Assembly: GCA_018820855.1 (NCBI GenBank)
Contig: JAHJNL010000042.1
Coordinates: 1 to 64,000, forward strand
DNA length: 64,000 nt
Reading direction: 5' to 3'
Source of the DNA: Pseudomonadota bacterium
Lineage (GTDB): Bacteria; Desulfobacterota; Desulfobulbia; Desulfobulbales; Desulfocapsaceae
Part shown: piece by piece, positions 1 to 7,162 of the stretch
How positions within the stretch are numbered: position 1 is the stretch's first letter
How the letters are laid out: the number at the start of each line of letters is the position of its first letter
The notes under the pieces: generated by a model
Databases searched by the model: none
What the model was told of the DNA's origin: nothing
What the model saw: only the letters and a program-made list of their open reading frames with translations
Translations under genes and position numbers: made by a program

Positions 1-2
1 GA

Positions 3-104
3 GGTTTCAAGCTGCTGGCAGAAGTGATAAGGGGGATTCAATTCAAAGATGGAGAACGAGTTGAACCATTAGAAGAAGGCGAATTCGACAGGGCGGTCAT
101 TTGA
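3..104 (+). CDS. C-terminal end of an unidentified gene (partial)
   Basis: An open frame enters from the left edge and ends at a TGA at 102-104, giving 33 residues with a basic/acidic tail (reads GFKLLAEVIRG near the edge and ends in DRAVI). Too little is left to assign a family. Its position next to transposase and integrase debris makes a mobile-element or cassette gene possible, but that is only inference from context. Confidence 0.4.
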   Translation, partial: GFKLLAEVIRGIQFKDGERVEPLEEGEFDRAVI

Positions 105-139
105 GTATGTTTTTCTCAAACACCAGAATTGACTATAAC

Positions 140-565
140 TCAGTCGTGCAATATCCGAACGTTAATTACGTTAAACAATTTCGCTAAGGATTGATCACGC
201 TCAAAAAGTTCGACTTTAATTTGTGCTCTAGCACGTATGGCTGTCGAGAAAGTGTGTATAGGCAAGCCTCCTAACTCACCAAATACAGGCATACCTAATA
301 CAAACTTAGAAGATAACTTTGATGCTAAGATGCCCCAGACAAAAACTACCGAAGTGGCGATAATATAAACAAGAATTGACCAGAATGTACTATCTAGAAG
401 CTCTCTGAGTTTTGCGCTAAAAGCCCAGCCAATCCAAAAAGTATAGATAACGCTGATGACAAGCGTGAGTAATGCGGCTATGCCAAATCCCTTTGCTACT
501 GCTAGTACAAATTTGTCGGCAAACGGATGAGTTTTTTTTATGATTTTATGGTCATCACTTGTCAT
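140..565 (-). CDS. Small two-TM membrane protein of unknown function
   Basis: The 141-residue protein is not recognised. It has a short charged N-terminus (MTSDDHKIIKK), a first hydrophobic segment at about residues 20-50 and a second at about 60-85, and then a soluble tail of about 55 residues rich in basic and hydrophobic positions ending in RILHD. This suggests an inner-membrane protein with a cytoplasmic or periplasmic tail. The start is supported by an AAAAGGAG ribosome binding site ending about 7 bases before the ATG at 565. It is convergent with the fragment at the left edge and divergent from the IS110/integrase chimera. Base composition is AT-rich compared with genes further right, which fits an accessory region. 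No function should be inferred. Confidence 0.6.
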   Translation of the reverse strand: MTSDDHKIIKKTHPFADKFVLAVAKGFGIAALLTLVISVIYTFWIGWAFSAKLRELLDSTFWSILVYIIATSVVFVWGILASKLSSKFVLGMPVFGELGGLPIHTFSTAIRARAQIKVELFERDQSLAKLFNVINVRILHD

Positions 566-639
566 ATAAAGCTCCTTTTTACATGTGATCGTTCAAAGCA
601 TCGTATAAGAGATCAGTAAGTAAATTTTAAAGTCATGGG

Positions 640-819
640 GACACACCTCCGAGCAATGTAATAGGACCAACTATTATAAAACTCATACAGAGGAGGTAGT
701 GCCCCATGAGAATCAAAGATTATGGTAGAACCCTCCGAAAACGTAAGCAATATGTTCAACAGCCTGACCTTCTGTTAGTTGGGGTAGATGTCAGCAAAGC
801 TAAGCATGATGCATGCCTT
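640..819 (+). mobile_element. IS110-family left end remnant
   Basis: A strong AGGAGG ribosome binding site at about 692-697 and the ATG at 706 lead into 37 residues typical of the N-terminus of IS110-family (DEDD) transposases, with the first catalytic motif visible as [15 protein letters not shown]. The similarity stops at about codon 37 (nt 814-819), where integron-integrase sequence begins. The upstream non-coding segment from about 640 is probably the original left end of the element, but the exact boundary cannot be fixed because this family often lacks terminal inverted repeats. Confidence 0.6.
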
Positions 820-1203
820 CAGACAAGTTATGGTGGCGTGTTCGTGCCGGGGAGTCTTGAAAAAAAATACAAAAACGCTGCCAGGGAATTTATCTGGCAA
901 TGGTTCTTTCCGGCACAGGAATTAACCCATGTTTTCGAAAGTGGTGAAAACCGCCACTTCCATATTCACGAGACATCATTGCAAAAAGCCCTGCGTAGCG
1001 CGGTCCTGAAGGCGAAAATCCCAAAGAGAATTACCTCACACACCTTTCGCCACAGTTTTGCCAGTCATTTGCTTCAAGCAAATTATGACATTCGAACGAT
1101 ACAGGAACTGCTTGGTCATACCGATGTCAGGACCACAATGATCTATACGCATACGGTGAAGAGCAGCACACTGAAAGAGGCCAAAAGCCCGTTGGATTTT
1201 TAA
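706..1203 (+). pseudogene. In-frame chimera: IS110 transposase N-terminus joined to integron integrase (IntI) C-terminus
   Basis: The 165-residue frame is open throughout but composite. Residues 1-37 are the start of an IS110-type transposase. From about residue 38 ([11 protein letters not shown]) it is the C-terminal half of an integron integrase: it carries the IntI-specific extra segment ([13 protein letters not shown], residues 58-70) that separates IntI from other tyrosine recombinases, box II with H112 and R115 (SHTFRHS), H138 in LLGH, and the nucleophile Y147 in MIYTH. The N-terminal SAM-like domain, the first catalytic arginine and the lysine strand are gone, so recombination activity is not expected. 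A deletion or one-ended IS110 event inside intI is the simplest explanation. Expression is possible because the IS110 ribosome binding site is intact. Confidence 0.8.
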
Positions 1204-1423
1204 TTTCGACGAAGAGTCTTCAATACGAGATGGATTAGAAAAAGGCAAAATAAGGCCGAAAGTCACTTGACAAAATCTGCCTGTTCAATCAAAGGGAAGT
1301 ACCATGCCAAGCCTAACAACTTGATAGCAACTGCAAATTAACTTCTTCCTGATTCCGGCAGATTCGACTGAAGCTGGCACCGGGAATTGTCAGATCAGGT
1401 CAGAGCCACTACAATTGAAGCCT
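1204..1423. other. Intergenic remnant after the integrase fragment
   Basis: About 220 bases without a credible gene. It was searched for an integron recombination site because the integrase remnant lies alongside. A single GCCTAAC core-like heptamer occurs at 1311-1317, but no partner GTTRRRY is found within the next 150 bases, so no attC or attI is called. Confidence 0.4.
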
Positions 1424-2542
1424 CTAGTGGCCGGCTGTTTTATTTTCTTCTTTTTCCCTGCTAACACAATATATTCCTTTGCCTGCAAATCCCGGATTGA
1501 AACACAAGTTATCTAATTTGCATTCTGCTTTTCGCAAATCTCCTCTTTCCCATCGATTAATCAAATCAGGCTCTCTGATAAATGGACGACTCATTGAAAT
1601 ATAATCGGCAATTCCATCACTGATAATTTTTTCTGCAACTTGGAAAGATCTCAAACCGCCGGCAAGGATCAGTGGTGTACTAATTTCTTTTTTATACCTG
1701 AAAGCATAATCTTTCAAATAAGATTCTTTATCCGCACTGCTTATATCAGCTCGACCTAAAGAGAGTTTTCCGGTCCTGATGATACCGCCAGTCATTTCTA
1801 TGGCGTCGAATCCTGTATCAGAAAACATTTTTGCAATATACAGTGAATCATCAATTGTTATTCCATCTTCTATAAAGTCCCCACAATTTATTTTTATTAC
1901 TATTGGATAAGCCTCTCCAACAAGCTTTCGTATCGACCTGTATATCATGAGGTGTATTCTTGTCCGGTTGTCAATTGAGCCCCCATATTCATCATGACGT
2001 GCATTGAATGCCGGAGATAAAAACTGGCTAAGGATGCAGTCCTGAGCTGAATGGATTTCAATGCCATCGAAACCGGCATCCTGCGCCCTTTTTGCTGCCT
2101 GAGAGTAAGAAGAAACAATACGCTGCACATCCTCGCGTGTTATTATCTTCACATATCTTTCGGTAAAATCGTCAGAAGCTGAAACAGCCAAAGCCGGTCG
2201 TCCTGTTATCCGCTCCTCGGCAAACTGTCCGGCATGGGCCAGTTGCATAATAATTTTGCAGCCATTTTCATGAACTGCTGAAGTCATCTCCTGCAATTTC
2301 GGAATAAGTTCATCCCGATAAATTCCAAGTTGCCAAGGTGCGCCCTGGCCTTCCAGCGACACATATGAATAGCTGCTGATAATTAGACCTACACCACCCT
2401 TGGCAAGTGTTGTCAGCATTTTTACTAATTCAGGAGTGACTTCACCTTCTGTGGTTGCCAGCCCTTCCCAGATTGACGCTCGCACAAATCTATTCTTTAG
2501 TACCATTCCGTTAATTGAGCTTTCTGCAAATAGTTTGCTCAT
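1424..2542 (-). CDS. NADH:flavin oxidoreductase, Old Yellow Enzyme family
   Basis: Single-domain FMN-dependent ene-reductase-type TIM barrel of 372 residues. Visible family marks are the N-terminal LKNRFVRA segment, the glycine-rich FMN and substrate loop around GFDGIEIHSAQDCILSQFLSP followed by EYGGSIDNRTR, a KINCGDF strand, and the C-terminal phosphate-binding stretch LILAGGLRS. It lacks the Fe-S and FAD/NADPH domains of the larger dienoyl-CoA reductase or trimethylamine dehydrogenase forms, so it depends on an external flavin or NAD(P)H reductant. The ATG at 2542 is chosen over one 21 codons upstream because GGAGGG sits just before it and homology begins there. The natural substrate is unknown. 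Its promoter region carries three copies of a palindrome also found in the orp-like cluster, which suggests shared regulation. Confidence 0.88.
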   Translation of the reverse strand: MSKLFAESSINGMVLKNRFVRASIWEGLATTEGEVTPELVKMLTTLAKGGVGLIISSYSYVSLEGQGAPWQLGIYRDELIPKLQEMTSAVHENGCKIIMQLAHAGQFAEERITGRPALAVSASDDFTERYVKIITREDVQRIVSSYSQAAKRAQDAGFDGIEIHSAQDCILSQFLSPAFNARHDEYGGSIDNRTRIHLMIYRSIRKLVGEAYPIVIKINCGDFIEDGITIDDSLYIAKMFSDTGFDAIEMTGGIIRTGKLSLGRADISSADKESYLKDYAFRYKKEISTPLILAGGLRSFQVAEKIISDGIADYISMSRPFIREPDLINRWERGDLRKAECKLDNLCFNPGFAGKGIYCVSREKEENKTAGH

Positions 2543-2635
2543 TGCTTCCCTCCATTTTTCACTCAACATAGCGTAGAGCTCAGGGATATCGGGATGTTTC
2601 AGCATCTGCGTGAACAGTTTTTTATGCTAAGTTAC

Positions 2636-2650
2636 TTAAGGCCACCTTAA
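2636..2650. promoter_or_regulatory. 15-bp palindrome, copy 1 (TTAAGGCCACCTTAA)
   Basis: Perfect inverted repeat TTAAGG-N3-CCTTAA, about 95 bases upstream of the Old Yellow Enzyme start. It looks like an operator for a dimeric regulator. Related copies lie at 2670, 2804 and 6216. Confidence 0.55.
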
Positions 2651-2669
2651 CTTTCAGAGCAGATTTAAC

Positions 2670-2684
2670 TTAAGGCCACCTTGC
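2670..2684. promoter_or_regulatory. 15-bp palindrome, copy 2 (TTAAGGCCACCTTGC)
   Basis: Same left arm and centre as copy 1, with the last two bases changed. The preceding bases are also shared, so ACTTAAGGCCACCTT is directly repeated at a 34-base spacing, or about three helical turns. That suits two dimers bound on the same DNA face. Confidence 0.5.
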
Positions 2685-2803
2685 AAAATTGCCTTTTCGC
2701 CCAAACGCTTCGTTATGAAATAAATTTTATCCTCGGAATATCAGATATATGCCTGCGGTAAAATTTATCTCATGCCTCGATTTTGAACGAAAATTCTAAT
2801 TTT

Positions 2804-2818
2804 TCAAGGTACCCTTAA
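2804..2818. promoter_or_regulatory. 15-bp palindrome, copy 3 (TCAAGGTACCCTTAA)
   Basis: Read on the other strand this is TTAAGGGTACCTTGA, matching the copy at 6216 in 14 of 15 positions. It lies about 260 bases upstream of the Old Yellow Enzyme gene, in a non-coding stretch. Confidence 0.5.
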
Positions 2819-3129
2819 TAAAGAGTATCAGGTATAGTTTTTCTGCTTTTGCAGAAGAATAGAGTGCAAAATCAAGGAGCAAGAAAATTACTCAATCAGA
2901 TCATCCCGATATCAGCAAGTTGGTGACCTTCAGATTTTTTCCGTTGGTATGGTAAAAACCAGGCAGGAAGTCCAACTACCTTGAATGCAGGCGAGTTTTT
3001 GGAGAAATAAGTAAGGTCGGAATGCTCCCAAAAACTGTAGTTACAGACTGGCATCGGCTAGAACGCTATCGTGTCTGGTCTTCGTGGCCATGGCCGGCAG
3101 CCACGGTATGCAAAAAACGACCTTTATCT

Positions 3130-3167
3130 GTTTCTACTGCTGGACAAAGCCTTCCAACAGTAGAAAC
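3130..3167 (-). terminator. Inverted repeat after the orp-like operon, possible terminator
   Basis: Arms GTTTCTACTGCTGG (3130-3143) and CCAACAGTAGAAAC (3154-3167) pair over 13 of 14 positions around a 10-base loop, just beyond the stop of the last operon gene at 3181. There is no immediate T run on the minus strand, though TTTTTT follows about a dozen bases later. It may act as a terminator or as a 3'-end stabiliser. Confidence 0.45.
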
Positions 3168-3180
3168 AAACCACTGTTTC

Positions 3181-3540
3181 TTACCAATGTGCAAAGGCAT
3201 TGGCAGAATCAGTGTAGGTTAAATTGCCGCTTATAAATGACTCAACGACATCCTTGACGTTACCTTCAACATCACTCACGACTTTAATACCAGCAGCGTC
3301 GACCACAGCAAACGCCTTGGGACCGCAATACCCTGTCAATAAAACTTTAGCACCTTTGTCACAGACAGTTGTCGCCGCCTGAATGCCGGCCCCCTTAAAG
3401 GCATTGGAGTTAATGCTGTTGTCTATTACTTCAAGATCAAAGGTTTCTGTGTCAACCATCAGGATATAAGCAGCACGGCCAAAGCGCGGATCTACTTCAC
3501 TGGTAAAATCGGTTCCTTTTGCTGTAATAGCAATCTTCAT
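3181..3540 (-). CDS. NifX/NifB-type dinitrogenase cofactor-binding family protein (orange-protein-like)
   Basis: 119-residue single-domain protein of the dinitrogenase iron-molybdenum cofactor family (ribonuclease-H-like fold), starting MKIAITAKG and containing the RFGRA motif near residue 20 and LLTGYCGPKAF near residue 70. In Desulfovibrio, small members of this family include the orange protein, which holds a Mo-S-Cu cluster; others bind or carry Fe-S or FeMo-co precursors. It is the last gene of the operon, 23 bases after the previous stop. The single cysteine in the GYCGPKAF loop and another near residue 60 are the only evident thiol ligands. Metal identity cannot be read from sequence. 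Confidence 0.85.
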   Translation of the reverse strand: MKIAITAKGTDFTSEVDPRFGRAAYILMVDTETFDLEVIDNSINSNAFKGAGIQAATTVCDKGAKVLLTGYCGPKAFAVVDAAGIKVVSDVEGNVKDVVESFISGNLTYTDSANAFAHW

Positions 3541-3563
3541 AAGTTACCTTCCTTGAGAATCAA

Positions 3564-3941
3564 CTATTTCCCGCCGCCACAGACATCATTTTCTGTGATT
3601 ATGGGCAGGGTACCGGCAATAAAATCTTCGACAATCGGTCTGATATCGGGTCGCACAGAGTCATGATATACATCTATGCCAACCTGTTTAAAACCATTGA
3701 GCGGGCGCATACCAATGCCTCCGACCACAAGGGCATTTACATTATTTGCGGCAAGCAGATTTACCGGCACCATGCATCCTCCCTGTACGTGTTCGATATT
3801 TGGCAATATTGTAACTTCCTTGATTTCGCCATACTCCACATCTATAAAGGTAAAGACATCACAGTGACCAAAATGACCTGCGCGTTTTCCATCTAACCCA
3901 CCATTACCCTCCGACGGGATCGCTACTCTTACTTTCGACAT
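3564..3941 (-). CDS. NifX-type cofactor-binding protein with CGGGK tail
   Basis: 125-residue member of the same cofactor family. Visible marks are the N-terminal RVAIPSEG, the GHFGHCDVFTF loop with His and Cys near residue 25, the VQGGCMVPVNLL segment and GGIGMRPLNGF near residue 78, plus a C-terminal cysteine in VCGGGK. The GHFGHC/GGIGMRP pattern is shared by stand-alone proteins paired with Mrp/MinD ATPases in sulfate reducers and methanogens, where they are thought to receive or carry metal clusters. It lies 22 bases after the MinD-type ATPase gene and 23 bases before the next NifX gene, so all three are likely cotranscribed. Confidence 0.85.
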   Translation of the reverse strand: MSKVRVAIPSEGNGGLDGKRAGHFGHCDVFTFIDVEYGEIKEVTILPNIEHVQGGCMVPVNLLAANNVNALVVGGIGMRPLNGFKQVGIDVYHDSVRPDIRPIVEDFIAGTLPIITENDVCGGGK

Positions 3942-3963
3942 AATTACTTTTTCTCCACTTTTT

Positions 3964-4869
3964 TTATTTTATAGTTGCCTTAAAATTCACAATTCCTAAC
4001 TTGTTCATAAAAGGTGACTGTATAATTTTATGCCAGATATCCCGAACCGCATTAAGGGATTCTTCCTGTTCACCGTATTCAAAAATATTCTTTCCCTGAA
4101 CCATCGATTTTGTGAACAACGGATCAAAGGGGACCCGGCCGAGGAGAGTCATATTACGCTCCTGCGCCTTCTCCTCAATCGACTTTGTCATTTGAATATT
4201 CAGATCATACTTGTTCACAATGATCATTCCAGGAATCCTAAAATAACTTGCAAGGTCTGCCACCCTGATCATGTCATGAAGCCCTGACACGCTTGGTTCC
4301 ACAACGATCACCAATACGGTGGCACCACTGATTGAAGCAATCACCGGACAGCCAATCCCCGGAGGCCCGTCTGTAAGAATAAGATCAAAACCCTTTTTCT
4401 CTGCCAGGCAACGTGCCTCTTTGCGAATAAGACTGACAAGTTTTCCGGAGTTTTCTTCGGCTATTCCCAGCCTGGCATGGACCATGGGCCCGAAACGGGT
4501 TTCTGAAACAAACCACTCACCACATTTTTGCACAGGAAATATGATGGCTTCTTCCGGGCAGATATCCACACAAAGACCGCAACCTTCACACGCCAGGCCA
4601 TCAACAACAAATGTTTTATCGATTGCATCAAACCTGCACAACTCTCTACAGAGACCGCATTGAGTGCAGGCATCAGCGACTATTTCTGCAATACTACCAC
4701 CCATGAAATCGCTACGCTGTTTCACATCGGGGTGCATAAGCAAATGAAGGTCTGCTGCGTCCACATCAGCATCGCACAGCACATTATTCTCAGCCAGCGA
4801 AGAAAAAGCTGCAGTCAGGCTGGTCTTTCCCGTTCCCCCTTTACCGCTGACAATTACTAATTCTCGCAT
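3964..4869 (-). CDS. MinD/Mrp-family ATPase with inserted 2[4Fe-4S] ferredoxin domain
   Basis: 301-residue P-loop ATPase. The deviant Walker A KGGTGKTS lies at about residues 10-17 and the switch motif at ADVDAADLH. A ferredoxin insertion at about residues 65-115 has two CxxCxxCxxxC clusters (ACTQCGLCRELC and ACEGCGLCVDIC), and a Walker B-like DGPPGIGCPV segment follows near residue 168. This layout is that of the paired MinD-like ATPases in Desulfovibrio orp operons, which form a complex with the orange protein. The role is probably ATP-dependent metal-cluster handling or spatial organisation; family members have been linked to Z-ring positioning. Its start overlaps the end of the upstream paralogue by 13 bases, indicating translational coupling. 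Confidence 0.9.
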   Translation of the reverse strand: MRELVIVSGKGGTGKTSLTAAFSSLAENNVLCDADVDAADLHLLMHPDVKQRSDFMGGSIAEIVADACTQCGLCRELCRFDAIDKTFVVDGLACEGCGLCVDICPEEAIIFPVQKCGEWFVSETRFGPMVHARLGIAEENSGKLVSLIRKEARCLAEKKGFDLILTDGPPGIGCPVIASISGATVLVIVVEPSVSGLHDMIRVADLASYFRIPGMIIVNKYDLNIQMTKSIEEKAQERNMTLLGRVPFDPLFTKSMVQGKNIFEYGEQEESLNAVRDIWHKIIQSPFMNKLGIVNFKATIK

Positions 4870-5723
4870 GAGACTCTTTTCCTCAACCCTTCGAGATGTA
4901 ATTCTATATCTCGGTATATTCCTTTAAATTTATCTTTCCATTCCGGCATCACTTCGACAATTGATTGACCACAGGAGTATGTTTCAGCAATTTTTCTATC
5001 AAACGGAATCTCTAAAAGTATCGGAAGATTCTGGCGTTCAGCATATTCGTACACCTTGCGATCACCGATGTCGCACCGGTTGATCACGAGCCCTGCCGGA
5101 ATATCCAGTATTTTCACCGCTTCCACTGCAAGCTGCAGGTCATGAAGTCCAAAAGGTGTGGGCTCCGTAACCATGAGTACAAAATCGACGCCCTTCATAG
5201 CTGCAATCACCGGACATGATGTTCCTGGAGGTGCATCAATAATTGTGAGCTCATGCGGAACTGCAGCTGCACGCACTTTTCTAATCATGGGGGGCGACAT
5301 TGCCTCACCGACACGTAGCCGACCTTGAACAAAGCGAATGGCATCCCGGTGACCGTATTCAATTGTCCCTAGTTCCCTGCCCGTTTCACTTATTGCATTC
5401 TCCGGACAGACAAACATACAGCCGCCGCAACTATGGCACAAATCTTTGAATATCATATCGTTGGTGCCAACCACGACAATGGCGTTAAAACGACAGACAT
5501 CTGAACATTTTTTACAAAAAGTACACTTTTGCTCATCTACTAATGGAACAGGTGTGCTCACCTGCTCTCTTTGTTCTATTTTGGGTTTGAGAAATAAATG
5601 GGCATTGGGTTCTTCAACATCGCAGTCAAGGAAGGTAAGCCTCTCGCCAATGGCCAATGCCATATTCGTTGAAACCATGGTTTTACCTGTCCCTCCCTTG
5701 CCGCTGGCCACGCTTACAATCAT
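4857..5723 (-). CDS. Second MinD/Mrp-family ATPase with inserted 2[4Fe-4S] ferredoxin domain
   Basis: 288 residues, paralogous to its downstream neighbour. The N-terminus is MIVSVASGKGGTGKTM with the deviant Walker A at about residues 8-16, then LDCDVEEPNAHLFL. The ferredoxin insertion at about residues 65-110 has CTFCKKCSDVC and CHSCGGCMFVC, and IDAPPGTSCPV follows near residue 163. The two ATPases are likely to heterodimerise, as expected from the invariant pairing in this gene family. Its start codon overlaps the stop of the pseudo-receiver gene by 4 bases (ATGA), and its end overlaps the next ATPase start, so three proteins are tightly coupled in translation. Confidence 0.9.
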   Translation of the reverse strand: MIVSVASGKGGTGKTMVSTNMALAIGERLTFLDCDVEEPNAHLFLKPKIEQREQVSTPVPLVDEQKCTFCKKCSDVCRFNAIVVVGTNDMIFKDLCHSCGGCMFVCPENAISETGRELGTIEYGHRDAIRFVQGRLRVGEAMSPPMIRKVRAAAVPHELTIIDAPPGTSCPVIAAMKGVDFVLMVTEPTPFGLHDLQLAVEAVKILDIPAGLVINRCDIGDRKVYEYAERQNLPILLEIPFDRKIAETYSCGQSIVEVMPEWKDKFKGIYRDIELHLEGLRKRVSCEN

Positions 5724-6124
5724 ACAGTCACCTCTTTACCTTGAGGTGATATCAGCAGATTCGCTATCTCTTCTATTTTCTGTAGCAAGTCCTCAATATC
5801 TGATTCCTGTGGCTTTACCGGTAACTGCTTCAGTATACCGAGTCCCTCAGTTTCATAATGAAAATCTTCCGGTGGCAAACCACTAACCAAAGCGGTATTA
5901 ATGAGTGCATTGACATGAATAAGGTTATTGATAAATTCAATCCCACTCATGGCACCAAGCTGTTCTGCAGCAATGACTAAATCGACATGTATTTCTTTTA
6001 CAATCTGAAGAGCAACATCTACAGTTTCTGCTTCCAAAATAGTTGTATTCCCATACCTGATCAAACAGTCCTTAACCTGCTTAAAGATAGAAGGCTTTTT
6101 GCATACTAGCAGTGTGGTCAACAT
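5720..6124 (-). CDS. Degenerate response-regulator receiver (pseudo-receiver) protein
   Basis: 134-residue stand-alone domain with the CheY-like pattern (VDLVIAAEQLGAMSGIEFI; LPVKP near the end) but without the phosphorylation chemistry. The position of the acceptor aspartate is A53, and the N-terminal acidic pair is replaced by CKKP. The lysine-proline of the last strand is kept, so the fold is probably intact. It likely acts as a protein-protein interface rather than a phospho-switch. It is inserted between the DUF5320-like gene and the two MinD-type ATPases and overlaps the first ATPase by 4 bases, suggesting that it binds these ATPases or localises them. GGAGAAAAG precedes the ATG at 6124. 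Confidence 0.75.
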   Translation of the reverse strand: MLTTLLVCKKPSIFKQVKDCLIRYGNTTILEAETVDVALQIVKEIHVDLVIAAEQLGAMSGIEFINNLIHVNALINTALVSGLPPEDFHYETEGLGILKQLPVKPQESDIEDLLQKIEEIANLLISPQGKEVTV

Positions 6125-6136
6125 CTTTTCTCCATA

Positions 6137-6175
6137 AACGATCCAGCCGTCTTTTACAGGACAGCCGGATCGTTA
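6137..6175 (-). other. Intercistronic hairpin between DUF5320-like and pseudo-receiver genes
   Basis: Near-perfect arms AACGATCCAGCCGTC and GACAGCCGGATCGTT flank a short loop directly upstream of the pseudo-receiver ribosome binding site. There is no T run on the minus strand, so it looks like an RNA processing or stability element within the operon, or a partial attenuator, rather than a full terminator. Confidence 0.4.
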
Positions 6176-6215
6176 TTATCTCTTCTGACTGTAACTCAGC
6201 GAGTTACGGCCTGAC

Positions 6216-6230
6216 TTAAGGGTACCTTAA
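6216..6230. promoter_or_regulatory. 15-bp palindrome, copy 4 (TTAAGGGTACCTTAA)
   Basis: Perfect TTAAGG-N3-CCTTAA palindrome immediately downstream of the DUF5320-like stop codon and about 92 bases upstream of the pseudo-receiver start. It is the same motif found three times upstream of the Old Yellow Enzyme gene, which points to a shared DNA-binding regulator and perhaps an internal promoter here. Confidence 0.55.
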
Positions 6231-6231
6231 C

Positions 6232-6453
6232 TTAACGGCTTGTCTTCCTGCCCATCCCGGCACCCTGACCGGCACCTCTGCCTGCCCCTCCACGACGTCG
6301 ACACCCTGCGCCACCTCTGATTCCACCTGCCGGTTGTTGTAAGGTTTCATTTTCACCTGGGGAGAGTGTCTCATTATTTGGCAGACATATTCCTCGTTGA
6401 CCTCCAGTTAGAGATCCTTGTCCTAATGGTCCTTTTTTGTTTAATCCAGGCAT
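6232..6453 (-). CDS. DUF5320-like small Gly/Arg-rich protein
   Basis: 73 residues opening MPGLNKKGPLGQGSLTGGQRGICLP, the signature of small DUF5320-type proteins (MPxxDGTGPxGxGPxTGxxxGxC) that accompany NifX-like and Mrp/MinD proteins in anaerobes. The C-terminal half is low complexity: GGIRGGAGCRRRGGAGRGAGQGAG. Two cysteines (near residues 23 and 51) could ligate metal. GGAGGATAAC before the ATG supports the start. The function is unknown; co-occurrence suggests an accessory role in the metal-cluster/ATPase complex. Confidence 0.7.
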   Translation of the reverse strand: MPGLNKKGPLGQGSLTGGQRGICLPNNETLSPGENETLQQPAGGIRGGAGCRRRGGAGRGAGQGAGMGRKTSR

Positions 6454-6609
6454 TTGTTATCCTCCAGATTATCTTATTAACAAGGCGATCCAACCTGTTA
6501 TCTCCTGAACCGTCTCCCTGTGTCTCTATCGTTTTCTTCATAGTATGTCTTCCCACAGCAGTTACTCGTTCAATCCGATATTCTTATTCTCCTCTTCTCC
6601 CCAACTCCT

Positions 6610-7008
6610 TCATCTGTGATAATTTTTTTTAATGTTAAGTGCGTTACGGATTTTTCCTCGACAACATATATTTCTACCGCATCCAGGCATTATCAGTTCC
6701 GTCCAAACAGGCTTTTCCTTGATGAAATTTTTAAGGACTTGGTTAACATCGCCAGCAATAAAAGGAATCAGCTCAAACCCTGCTGCCTCAAGTATAATTG
6801 CAGGACCTTCTGATACCGCTCCACAGATAATCGCATCCACCCCCTGTGCCCTCAACATCCTGGCAAGCTGCAAAACCATCTCCGGATCAAACTGTTGGTA
6901 ACTGATGTTCATGACCCGTGCATTTTCAATCTCTGCAATTAACAGATTCCTGGCAGAATCAAATACAGGAGATACACGATCTTCCCACACAGTAACCGCA
7001 ACTTTCAT
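6610..7008 (-). CDS. NifX-type cofactor-binding protein, first gene of the orp-like operon
   Basis: 132 residues from MKVAVTVWEDRVSPVFDSA, a classic N-terminus for this family, with ICGAVSEGP near residue 65. The C-terminal tail is cysteine-rich (MPGCGRNICCRGKIRN), with three cysteines that are plausible cluster ligands not seen in its two paralogues. A start seven codons upstream (7029) would fall on the predicted transcription start of the sigma-54 promoter at 7041-7056, so the ATG at 7008 is preferred. About 155 non-coding bases separate it from the DUF5320-like gene. Confidence 0.83.
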   Translation of the reverse strand: MKVAVTVWEDRVSPVFDSARNLLIAEIENARVMNISYQQFDPEMVLQLARMLRAQGVDAIICGAVSEGPAIILEAAGFELIPFIAGDVNQVLKNFIKEKPVWTELIMPGCGRNICCRGKIRNALNIKKNYHR

Positions 7009-7040
7009 TGCTGAGCCTTTTTCTTCCATAACAAAGCCAT

Positions 7041-7056
7041 TGCAACAGGCATGCCA
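7041..7056 (-). promoter_or_regulatory. Sigma-54 (-24/-12) promoter of the orp-like operon
   Basis: Minus-strand reading is TGGCATGCCTGTTGCA, an exact match to the TGGCAYR-N4-TTGCW consensus. The GG (-24) and GC (-12) spacing is correct and predicts transcription from about 7030. It drives the operon 7008 to 3181 and lies just downstream of a gene for a sigma-54-dependent activator. Confidence 0.85.
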
Positions 7057-7162
7057 CGTCCAGAAGAGAAAAGCACAATGCTATTTATTATATAATTCTA
7101 ATGGGTTGAGAAAACAGACAAAGTAGAGGCAGGGGAAACGACAAGCAAAGAGTAGCGCTTCG

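Larger units (their letters stand above)
2543..3180. other. 638-bp intergenic region between the Old Yellow Enzyme gene and the orp-like operon
   Basis: No credible gene. It holds the three palindromes above, a small perfect hairpin TTCTGC-TTTT-GCAGAA at 2841-2856, and the long inverted repeat at 3130-3167. Short open frames here show no ribosome binding site or family resemblance. Confidence 0.5.

Noticed and set aside
170-176. GTTAAAC, a second attC-like core
   Set aside because: It lies inside the 140-565 coding frame and has no complementary core at a suitable distance.
1311-1317. GCCTAAC, a possible integron attC/attI core next to the integrase remnant
   Set aside because: No matching GTTRRRY partner and no imperfect palindrome in the following 150 bases.
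3022-3222. 66-codon open frame on the plus strand
   Set aside because: No ribosome binding site or family resemblance; it spans a long inverted repeat and overlaps the end of a real NifX-type gene.
6374-6556. 60-codon minus-strand frame between two orp-like genes
   Set aside because: It overlaps the well-supported DUF5320-like gene in another frame and shows no recognisable sequence.
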